A stretch of DNA of 39,076 nucleotides from Methanobrevibacter sp. (GTDB lineage Archaea > Methanobacteriota > Methanobacteria > Methanobacteriales > Methanobacteriaceae), in NCBI GenBank assembly GCA_017646885.1, contig JAGCLR010000337.1, positions 1-39,076 on the forward strand, given 5' to 3'. A model generated the notes under the pieces. That model was not told the origin of the DNA. It ran no database searches and saw nothing but the letters and a program-made list of their open reading frames with translations. Below, in pieces: positions 32,564 through 38,528 of this stretch (its first letter is position 1; every line of letters begins with the position of its first letter). The translations under genes were made by a program, and so were the position numbers.

Positions 32564-32980
32564 ATGTTTAATTCTGTAAAAGATTGGAAGGACTATATCA
32601 AACAAACTCTTAAGTCCACGAAGGCAACTACGGCTCCTTCACAGGCCTGTATCTATCGTGTTCACCAGGGAAAATTTCAACCAGTAGGAAACACTCACAC
32701 AAATGGTCCTGGTGGTTTGGGAACTGTGATTTGGAAAAATGGGATTGCGAACAACCCACAGCATGAACTGAGCAAAAATCCTAAGCTGAAGTTCATTTCG
32801 TTCTACCTGGGTTATAATGATGATGCTATTGACAAATGTGTTATAGTTTATCTACATTTTGCTTATGACCCAACGCAGATTTACGATGTCGGTATGGAAC
32901 TGACTTATGATGTTAGTGATAAATTCACCGGCTATGCTTCTAATCAGGAAATTCAAAATCGTTTATTCAATGTATTTTAG
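32564..32980 (+). CDS. Unknown protein, 138 aa
   Basis: CAGGAG precedes the ATG. N-terminal helix (SVKDWKDYIKQTLKS), Gly/Asn-rich region (VGNTHTNGPGGLGTVIW), then strands (KFISFYLGYND, CVIVYLHFAYD) and an end with RLFNVF. Untagged. Transcribed after the ligase half; no family recognised. Confidence 0.75.
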   Translation: MFNSVKDWKDYIKQTLKSTKATTAPSQACIYRVHQGKFQPVGNTHTNGPGGLGTVIWKNGIANNPQHELSKNPKLKFISFYLGYNDDAIDKCVIVYLHFAYDPTQIYDVGMELTYDVSDKFTGYASNQEIQNRLFNVF

Positions 32981-32988
32981 GAGGAATT

Positions 32989-33204
32989 ATGAATTGGTCA
33001 GATTGGCTTGACGATTTGTGGGATGAATTTTTAAAAATGCAACCTGGTGATACAGAACTGCCCACAATGAAAAACATTTATCTAACACAAGAAGTTTATA
33101 ATAACCCACAGGACGATGACCTGGGTGGATTTTTGAACGATATGTATAATAATGGTGTAAGCACAAAAGTAGCTGCTGAAGCCATGTTAAATTTTGAGAT
33201 TTAA
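32989..33204 (+). CDS. Unknown small acidic protein, 71 aa
   Basis: AGGAGG lies just before the ATG. Acidic and Trp-rich N-terminus (NWSDWLDDLWDEF), central strand and a C-terminal helix (VSTKVAAEAMLNFEI). No known motif and no tag. Two bases separate it from the next ATG, which has only a weak ribosome site. Confidence 0.75.
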   Translation: MNWSDWLDDLWDEFLKMQPGDTELPTMKNIYLTQEVYNNPQDDDLGGFLNDMYNNGVSTKVAAEAMLNFEI

Positions 33205-33206
33205 TT

Positions 33207-33503
33207 ATGGGTATTTTTAAACAACTATACAAAACATTTGTAACTGACCCACAGAAAAAGCGGGAACTGTTAGATTGGTTGTGTGAACACGATACTCCTG
33301 AGTATCATAAGAATCCACTCCCGGTCGGCTACGAAACTAACAGACTGTGGTATGAACAAATGGTATCCGTTGAAAGTTTGGAAAAACAGAAGCAACAGAT
33401 GGAAACGTATCATAAATTCTATTACAAGCCGCAGTTGAATACACTGAATGATAAACAAGATTATATGAAACGCAGATTGGAAAAGCTCCAGGAGGATTTC
33501 TAA
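33207..33503 (+). CDS. Unknown helical Asp-Phe-tagged protein, 98 aa
   Basis: Nearly all helical and highly charged: basic N-terminus (KQLYKTFVTDPQKKRELLDW), His/Pro turn, long helix with Gln/Lys (ESLEKQKQQMETYHKF), and tag RLEKLQEDF. CAGGAGGAT in the tag codons is a perfect ribosome site for the TAATG-coupled next gene. Confidence 0.8.
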   Translation: MGIFKQLYKTFVTDPQKKRELLDWLCEHDTPEYHKNPLPVGYETNRLWYEQMVSVESLEKQKQQMETYHKFYYKPQLNTLNDKQDYMKRRLEKLQEDF

Positions 33504-33709
33504 TGTACAAACTAACATTTCCAGGTAGACCTTCAATGACTTTTAATTCATTAGACGATGCCGCAGAATTTATGTGTGGTGTAATTTATGGATTTAAAAG
33601 TTGTATTGACAAAAATGGAGATGACCATTCAGTTACATTATGCCAACTGATTGTAAAGAAACTAGAAAACAACAAAAGAATAGCACAACTTAAAGAGGAC
33701 TTCAAATGA
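33503..33709 (+). CDS. Unknown small Asp-Phe-tagged protein, 68 aa
   Basis: The shortest tagged protein. Opens with a strand (YKLTFPGRPSMTF), a helix (SLDDAAEFMCGVIYGF), and the C-terminal helix with KLENNKRIAQLKEDFK. ATGA overlap with the CoaD-like gene; GAGGA in the tag serves that gene. Confidence 0.78.
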   Translation: MYKLTFPGRPSMTFNSLDDAAEFMCGVIYGFKSCIDKNGDDHSVTLCQLIVKKLENNKRIAQLKEDFK

Positions 33710-34227
33710 AAGCAATTTACGCCGGTTCATTCAACCCACTTCACGCTGGACACATTGACATTCTTAAAAGAGCCATTAAGCTCTTTGGTGATGTTACTTT
33801 GGTATTAGCAGTTAACCCTGGAAAGACTTATATTTCGGCAGAAAGGCGAAAGGAAACTTATGAATGGCTTTTCAAAGAAATCGGAATGAATGTAAAGATT
33901 GAAATTCTCTCTGCATATAAGTTTCTCGCAGATTATTGCTCTGAAAATGGTGTAACTCACATTGTAAAAGGTCTCAGGAACGGAACTGACCTTGATAGTG
34001 AAATGGCACAGGAATGGTACACGAAGGGACTTAACCCAAATGTAGAAACTGTGTATTTCACCACAGATAACACACATCGTTTTCTTTCTTCAACCAGTAT
34101 CAAGGCTTTCGCCAAAATGGATAAAGCAGGTTTCATTAACTATATGATGAAAGTAAATAAAATTGAAGGAGCAAAGGACACAGTTGTAAAAACATATCTT
34201 GATTGGGTATGGAGGAATGTTCAATGA
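33706..34227 (+). CDS. coaD: Phosphopantetheine adenylyltransferase-like protein (CoaD family)
   Basis: 173 aa, near the 160 aa of bacterial CoaD. GSFNPLHAGHIDILKRA holds the T/HxGH nucleotidyltransferase motif (His13, His16); VNPGKTY, RRKETYEWL, HIVKGLRNGTD with Lys88 (usually Arg) and Arg91, and SSTSIK near residue 127 follow the CoaD order. CoaD makes dephospho-CoA from 4'-phosphopantetheine and ATP. A changed substrate, for example NMN, cannot be excluded. It sits inside the tagged array and is itself untagged; TGGAGG at its end serves the next gene. Confidence 0.82.
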   Translation: MKAIYAGSFNPLHAGHIDILKRAIKLFGDVTLVLAVNPGKTYISAERRKETYEWLFKEIGMNVKIEILSAYKFLADYCSENGVTHIVKGLRNGTDLDSEMAQEWYTKGLNPNVETVYFTTDNTHRFLSSTSIKAFAKMDKAGFINYMMKVNKIEGAKDTVVKTYLDWVWRNVQ

Positions 34228-34739
34228 ATGAATTAAATGATTTTGTAAAAAATCTAAGAGCGGATTTTGATAAATGCCGTAAGAATATGGAAAGTATGGA
34301 AAAGGGACTTCAGTTCGTGGAATCATATTTTACGGACAAGAATTTTCCTGGATGGACGTGGAGAATTTACACACGTGGAACTTACCAAAACAAACCATCT
34401 TTTGAAATTGATGGCAATTCAAGTATGCACATTTCAGAGTATGCGACAATTAGTTTGAAATATAATTGTTGTAATAAAACTGCCCCTGTATTTGTCATTC
34501 AAACCTTGAAACCAAAAATGAATGCTTGGAATTTGGAATGGTCAGATAAGCAATTATACAGAAATGAAATGGACCCTATTTTAAAAACATTTGAAGGAAT
34601 GAAGTTCAAAAATCCTGACCCGATCATTCCGCAAATTGCGAACATTCTTATTGACATTAAAAAATTGGAAGATGTCCACAAGGGAATACTTCAATTTAAA
34701 TCACTACTCAAACAAATTCAACTTAAAAAGGACTTCTAA
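34224..34739 (+). CDS. Unknown Asp-Phe-tagged protein, 171 aa
   Basis: ATG at 34224 (ATGA overlap with coaD, GGAGGA upstream) is preferred to a TTG at 34203. N-terminal charged helix (ELNDFVKNLRADFDKCRKNM), beta-rich centre with Trp, and C-terminal helices ending QIQLKKDF. Function unknown. Confidence 0.8.
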   Translation: MNELNDFVKNLRADFDKCRKNMESMEKGLQFVESYFTDKNFPGWTWRIYTRGTYQNKPSFEIDGNSSMHISEYATISLKYNCCNKTAPVFVIQTLKPKMNAWNLEWSDKQLYRNEMDPILKTFEGMKFKNPDPIIPQIANILIDIKKLEDVHKGILQFKSLLKQIQLKKDF

Positions 34740-35230
34740 TGGCACACGAAAAAATCTTTAAAACTGTGGAAGAAGCCCAGGAGTTTATACAACCCTGGAT
34801 TGACAAGGTTTCAGCCGATTTGGGCTGTGGTGTTGAACCATACAGTTACAATGACGGCTATTACATGTCTGGTGGACAGAATGTTGGCGACTGGTTTTAT
34901 GGAGCGAATCTAAAGTATCTCGGCTATAATTTGGGAACTGTAATGATGCAGTACAAGTATGGTTATGATAGGGACACTAAAGAATCGTGGAAATATGACC
35001 CGTATGTTCAGTTATCATTACAAACAAAGGTAACTTTTGAAATGAAGTCCATATTCACTAAAACAAATATGCGACACGATGTAAACATTAAACTGAATGT
35101 TAGCCGACAGATGTCTACATCAGATAAAGATTACAAGAAATTCATTGACTGGGCAAAGCTCATTATGAAACAACTAAAGACTGCGGAAGCAAAAAAACGA
35201 AAATTCCAGGCCGATGTTGACTTTGAATAA
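34739..35230 (+). CDS. Unknown Asp-Phe-tagged protein, 163 aa
   Basis: N-terminal helix (TVEEAQEFIQPWIDKV), Tyr/Gly-rich centre, strands, and a last helix KDYKKFIDWAKLIMKQLKT ending FQADVDFE. The last helix resembles that of the next gene (KDFKTVLEWAKYVVQKVKD ... MQADF), so they are probably paralogues. The next gene's TAAGGAG follows the stop, so Asp-Phe is not the ribosome site here. Confidence 0.8.
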   Translation: MAHEKIFKTVEEAQEFIQPWIDKVSADLGCGVEPYSYNDGYYMSGGQNVGDWFYGANLKYLGYNLGTVMMQYKYGYDRDTKESWKYDPYVQLSLQTKVTFEMKSIFTKTNMRHDVNIKLNVSRQMSTSDKDYKKFIDWAKLIMKQLKTAEAKKRKFQADVDFE

Positions 35231-35239
35231 GGAGCAACT

Positions 35240-35725
35240 ATGACTAACAAAGAGAAAAAAGCAAGGTTAGAACAAATTAACGAAAAGTTCCATACTCTTT
35301 TGGAACCGTATGCGGATCAACTTAGGAATACTGGACTTATCGTAGAATGGTTCCCAGACGAAGACTACCCAGATTGTTCTTCATTTTCTTGCTGTCTAAC
35401 CAAAAACGATATGGACGAAGGAAATGAGTTAATCAGTGTTTGTGTAAATGCTCCTGAAATGGATTGGGAACATCCCGAAAAATATGATTTGGATAAATAC
35501 ACACCTATAATTTATTTCAACATTCAAAATAAAATTCGTGAAATCAAAGATACTTCAATTACAAAAACGGGTATCAAGATTAAAACAAAATATGAATTTA
35601 AGGGCAGTAAAGAATACGGAGAAAAGGATTTTAAAACTGTACTTGAATGGGCGAAATATGTTGTACAGAAAGTAAAGGACCTTAAGCAGCAAGAAAAGAT
35701 TAACAAAATGCAGGCGGATTTCTAA
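35240..35725 (+). CDS. Unknown Asp-Phe-tagged protein, 161 aa
   Basis: Long N-terminal helix (KEKKARLEQINEKFHTLLEPY), acidic centre (VEWFPDEDYPDC), strands, and last helix ending KINKMQADF. Paralogue of the gene just upstream at the C-terminus; the acidic FVPD/FPDE turn also recalls the gene at 3766. GCGGATTTC before TAATG is a weak ribosome site. Confidence 0.8.
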   Translation: MTNKEKKARLEQINEKFHTLLEPYADQLRNTGLIVEWFPDEDYPDCSSFSCCLTKNDMDEGNELISVCVNAPEMDWEHPEKYDLDKYTPIIYFNIQNKIREIKDTSITKTGIKIKTKYEFKGSKEYGEKDFKTVLEWAKYVVQKVKDLKQQEKINKMQADF

Positions 35726-36156
35726 TGGCATCTGTTTTCAAAACAAAAGTAGCAATGCTGGACATTATCAAAAAGTTTGCTGATGAACTTAGGCTCATCG
35801 GGTTTGAGGTTAATGAACCTCGTTTAAATAACGATGAAGGTCGGCATTCGTTCTACATAGATAATGAATTTGTTGGTGATGTCTACTTTCATTATCAAAA
35901 AGAAAACAGAGGTATGCGCCGCATTGTTGCCAGGTTTAGTTACTCAGTTAAAATTTATCATAACATCATATACAACGCAGATAGGGTTGAAGAAGAATAT
36001 GCCCTTAAATTGCGTGATAGTGAAGCACGATATGTAACTGAAGATACAGTTGACATTTTGTATGACATTAAGAATATGTTAAAAGATGTTTACAGAAACT
36101 ATAAGAAAGCTCAAAATAAAATAAAAGAATTGAAAATGAACGGTGATTTTTCCTAA
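35725..36156 (+). CDS. Unknown Asp-Phe-tagged protein, 143 aa, array end
   Basis: N-terminal helix (KVAMLDIIKKFADELRLIGFEV), strands (FVGDVYFHYQ, RIVARFSYSVKIY), C-terminal helix ending ELKMNGDFS. The final Ser is unique among the tags. No gene is coupled to it: the next promoter begins seven bases after the stop. Confidence 0.8.
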   Translation: MASVFKTKVAMLDIIKKFADELRLIGFEVNEPRLNNDEGRHSFYIDNEFVGDVYFHYQKENRGMRRIVARFSYSVKIYHNIIYNADRVEEEYALKLRDSEARYVTEDTVDILYDIKNMLKDVYRNYKKAQNKIKELKMNGDFS

Positions 36157-36162
36157 TAGAGG

Positions 36163-36191
36163 TTGACAAATACATAGATTATTACTATATT
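36163..36191 (+). promoter_or_regulatory. Sigma70 promoter P6 (no dyad, near-leaderless)
   Basis: TTGACA 36163-36168, TATATT 36186-36191, 17-bp spacer. Unlike the other seven it has no TGTAAA/TTTACA dyad 19 bp upstream and no embedded hairpin. Transcription would begin near 36198, four bases before the ATG at 36202. Confidence 0.75.
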
Positions 36192-36201
36192 ATAGACCGC
36201 T

Positions 36202-36783
36202 ATGAAAAAAATAATTATATTAACAATTCTATTATTCTCGCTCGGGTTTTCTAGTAAAACTGAGAGCACTTTCGCCGACCTTTATTACATTTCTAAGGGT
36301 TCGGAAATCATCAAATCTGTAAACAAGAACATTACAGAAAAAGAAGCATTTCAGATTAGTACTGTTGCGTATGAAGAATCTGAAAAATACGATATAGATT
36401 TTCATTTTACATTGGGGATAATCACGACTGAAAGTCGCTTCAATGTAAATGCGAAATCTTATTGTGGAGCAGTCGGACTGATGCAACTAATGCCGAGAAC
36501 TGCCAAATATATCGCTGAGAAATACGATATAGATTATAAGAACTTGTATGATATAGAATCAAACATTCAGATTGGTGTTGCGTATCTGTATCATTTGAAA
36601 AACAAGTTTGGCAGTTACGAATTAACGGCAGCTGGTTACAATGGTGGCAGTGGTGGTGCTAAAAAGTATCACGAATATATGATTGGTAAACGCAAAGCGG
36701 ACGAAATCCATAATCAAACTTTAAATTATGTTCCGAAAGTAATGGGCTACGTTTATGACTACCGAAAAATCACAAAAATCTAA
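36202..36783 (+). CDS. Secreted lytic transglycosylase (SLT family)
   Basis: 193 aa. N-terminal signal peptide (MKKIIILTILLFSLGFSS). SLT motifs: catalytic Glu77 in TTESRFN, GAVGLMQLMP at about 89-98, IGVAYLYHL, and AAGYNGG near 143-149. Cleaves peptidoglycan glycan strands, leaving 1,6-anhydroMurNAc, in the periplasm. There is no Shine-Dalgarno sequence and almost no leader, so the message may be translated leaderless or by read-through from the operon upstream. Role in entry, lysis or superinfection is open. Confidence 0.88.
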   Translation: MKKIIILTILLFSLGFSSKTESTFADLYYISKGSEIIKSVNKNITEKEAFQISTVAYEESEKYDIDFHFTLGIITTESRFNVNAKSYCGAVGLMQLMPRTAKYIAEKYDIDYKNLYDIESNIQIGVAYLYHLKNKFGSYELTAAGYNGGSGGAKKYHEYMIGKRKADEIHNQTLNYVPKVMGYVYDYRKITKI

Positions 36784-37000
36784 AAAATATGTTGTTACAA
36801 AAATGGTGAGAAAAGTATCTGATGGTTATTCACCAATGATAGAAAAACAACTGTGCCGTTGCGATACATTAGAAGAATGTGCTGAGTTTATCGTGAACAA
36901 TGACGAATACTGGTATAATTGTAGGTATGGAAAAGAACTGTTAAATTTAAAATTAGCAGATCGTATTATAAAGTTCAAAGCATTGAAATCTGATTTTTAG
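36755..37000 (+). CDS. Unknown small Asp-Phe-tagged protein, 81 aa, operon end
   Basis: Starts inside the transglycosylase gene (29-base overlap); an internal ATG at 36803 is an alternative. Basic N-terminus (TTEKSQKSKKYVVTKMVRKV), Cys/Glu-rich centre (LCRCDTLEECAEFIV), C-terminal helix ending KFKALKSDF. Stop TAG is followed by the P7 cassette, so the tag serves no downstream ribosome site. Confidence 0.72.
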   Translation: MTTEKSQKSKKYVVTKMVRKVSDGYSPMIEKQLCRCDTLEECAEFIVNNDEYWYNCRYGKELLNLKLADRIIKFKALKSDF

Positions 37001-37016
37001 TAAACAAAATTTTACA
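36999..37016. promoter_or_regulatory. Dyad operator (A/T variant) GTAAA-N6-TTTAC
   Basis: AGTAAA-CAAAAT-TTTACA, first base A instead of T, overlapping the preceding stop codon. Ends 19 bp before the -35 box at 37036. Confidence 0.65.
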
Positions 37017-37028
37017 TACTTATCCACA

Positions 37029-37057
37029 AAAACCATTGACAAGGTCGGTGGTTTTTT
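37029..37057 (+). terminator. Terminator hairpin embedded in promoter P7
   Basis: 8-bp stem AAAACCAT / GTGGTTTT (last pair T-G) at 37029-37036 and 37048-37055, continued by a T-run to 37057. The loop carries the -35 box. Confidence 0.65.
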
Positions 37058-37064
37058 CTATATT
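37036..37064 (+). promoter_or_regulatory. Sigma70 promoter P7
   Basis: TTGACA 37036-37041, TATATT 37059-37064, 17-bp spacer; AAAGAGGTAC before the ATG at 37097. Confidence 0.85.
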
Positions 37065-37096
37065 AAACTTGAACAATTAACAAAGAGGTACAAACT

Positions 37097-37402
37097 ATGT
37101 CAACTTTTCTGTTCGTTATGCTCATTCTATTGGCAGTCTTCACTGTATATACGATTATTGCAGCAATGTTATCTGACGAAAAGGACGCAGCTACTAAATT
37201 CGTTGGTGGCATTATCCGACTTGTGTTGGTAATCGTGGCCTGCGTATTTGGTGGAGCTTGGGCAACTGTGATTGGCATCATTTATGGTGCTGTTGGTAAC
37301 GGACTTGGTTTTCTGTATCATGCTGCAAAGAAGAACGAAATCAAATGTATGGTTTGTTTGGTGTTTATGATTTTGTTCATTGTGGCACTCGCAAACAACT
37401 AA
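37097..37402 (+). CDS. Small multi-pass membrane protein, 101 aa
   Basis: First gene behind P7. Three hydrophobic segments: FLFVMLILLAVFTVYTIIA (about 4-22), FVGGIIRLVLVIVACVFGG (35-53, continuing to ATVIGIIYGAVG) and CMVCLVFMILFIVALA near the end. A short acidic loop (SDEKDAATK) lies between the first two. Typical of phage inner-membrane proteins that alter the host envelope; exact role unknown. Confidence 0.75.
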   Translation: MSTFLFVMLILLAVFTVYTIIAAMLSDEKDAATKFVGGIIRLVLVIVACVFGGAWATVIGIIYGAVGNGLGFLYHAAKKNEIKCMVCLVFMILFIVALANN

Positions 37403-37430
37403 TAACAAATTAACAAAGAGAGGTAAAAAA

Positions 37431-37796
37431 ATGGCATACTCACACGATGATCAGATGGAATTTCTTTACGAATTTGCGAAGAATTACCAGCACTACGTTC
37501 CTGATTCAAAGGACAATATGAGGGCTAGTGATTGTTTGAAGAAGCCCAACACTCTCCGAGCTGCTCAGGCTCAGTTGAAGTTGATTCGTGACCGTTCCAA
37601 GTTCTATCGCAGGCTGAAGGCATTTCTCCAGCATGGCATTAAGATTTACTCATTTGAGGGAACTCAGTGGGAAGAATTGGAATGTGACGAATTGCGTCAG
37701 TGGCTCAAGTTGGCGGTAGACGTCTATGCGGGTTCTAGTGCGCAGTCTGTTAAGGACCAAGAAATCACGAAGCTCGCCGGTGCGATTACGATGTAA
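37431..37796 (+). CDS. Unknown helical protein, 121 aa
   Basis: ATG at 37431 with AGAGAGGTAA is chosen over an upstream ATG at 37380 that overlaps the previous gene. Mostly helical and basic with hydrophobic faces (QMEFLYEFAKNYQHYV, RSKFYRRLKAFLQHG, ELRQWLKLAVDVYAG). Its leader (ATTAACAAAGAG...) resembles that of the previous gene. GC-richer codons, untagged, unknown function. Confidence 0.78.
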   Translation: MAYSHDDQMEFLYEFAKNYQHYVPDSKDNMRASDCLKKPNTLRAAQAQLKLIRDRSKFYRRLKAFLQHGIKIYSFEGTQWEELECDELRQWLKLAVDVYAGSSAQSVKDQEITKLAGAITM

Positions 37797-37810
37797 ATTT
37801 AAGGAAACAA

Positions 37811-38437
37811 ATGCTCAATTTAAAAGAATACATTGACGGCATTAAGCCGTTATTGAATGTCCCTGCGGACTATACGCCAAACTGCTATTATGGCAGTTCT
37901 TACGAAGTAAGAGTTAGGTTCCAGGTACAAATGGCACAACTCCCTAATTCGTTTGACTTCGCACGTACTGTTATCCACCCGGACAGTTTTCTCATAGATT
38001 GTTCATTCACATTAACCGAACATGAAACGGACCCTAGCCACGTTTCCTGCCAAATACTGTATTGGTTTTTGCGTGATTATCTGATTGATTCTCAGTATCA
38101 GTTCCGAGATTTAATGGACCGAATGTATGAAAACAAATTTTTACCAGATAATCAAAAGAAATTCCTGGATAGAAATATGTTTATTCAACAGAAGTCCGAA
38201 GTTTTCCCATTGACAGAGATTGTAACTAAATTTAAACAATATCTGGAGATTTTGAGAAAGCAGTATTACGGAATTTTACATATTGTTGAAGACCCAACTT
38301 ATAAGCAGTATTACAAAGAAATTACGGACTTGGAAAATAAAATTGACGAAATCAACAGACAGAAACGAGAACTGGTTGAAAAAATGACTAAACAAATCCA
38401 AAAGGACATTAAAATCTATAAAGAATTTGAAATGTAA
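37811..38437 (+). CDS. Unknown protein with long C-terminal coiled coil, 208 aa
   Basis: AAGGAAAC precedes the ATG. N-terminal half is mixed alpha/beta (YEVRVRFQVQMAQLPN, SFLIDCSFTLTE). Residues about 125-205 are charged helix with heptad spacing (DLENKIDEINRQKRELVEKM). Ends IYKEFEM, without Asp-Phe. Its stop codon lies inside the P8 dyad. No family recognised. Confidence 0.78.
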   Translation: MLNLKEYIDGIKPLLNVPADYTPNCYYGSSYEVRVRFQVQMAQLPNSFDFARTVIHPDSFLIDCSFTLTEHETDPSHVSCQILYWFLRDYLIDSQYQFRDLMDRMYENKFLPDNQKKFLDRNMFIQQKSEVFPLTEIVTKFKQYLEILRKQYYGILHIVEDPTYKQYYKEITDLENKIDEINRQKRELVEKMTKQIQKDIKIYKEFEM

Positions 38438-38449
38438 AATTCTTTTTAC
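38432..38449. promoter_or_regulatory. Dyad operator TGTAAA-N6-TTTACA
   Basis: Perfect inverted repeat overlapping the previous stop codon and ending 19 bp before the -35 box at 38470. Confidence 0.75.
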
Positions 38450-38460
38450 AATTATTTTCT

Positions 38461-38491
38461 AAATCGTCATTGACAAGGTGGCGATTTTTTT
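38461..38491 (+). terminator. Terminator hairpin embedded in promoter P8
   Basis: 9-bp stem AAATCGTCA / TGGCGATTT (one T-G pair) at 38461-38469 and 38479-38487, loop TTGACAAGG, T-run to 38491. The whole -35 box is in the loop. Confidence 0.75.
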
Positions 38492-38498
38492 CTATATT
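38470..38498 (+). promoter_or_regulatory. Sigma70 promoter P8
   Basis: TTGACA 38470-38475, TATATT 38493-38498, 17-bp spacer; AAGAGGT before the ATG at 38529. Drives the second ligase half. Confidence 0.85.
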
Positions 38499-38528
38499 TA
38501 ACTTGTAAATTAAAAAAGAGGTATCTTT

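Noticed and set aside
31652..32605. 317-codon open frame on the - strand
   Set aside because: It lies antisense across the well-supported ligase gene, has no ribosome site, and shows no protein-like motif.
2015..38449. The repeated TGTAAA/TTTACA elements as a CRISPR-like or mobile repeat array
   Set aside because: They are widely spaced, each fixed at 19 bp from a promoter, with no spacers, flanking duplications or transposase.
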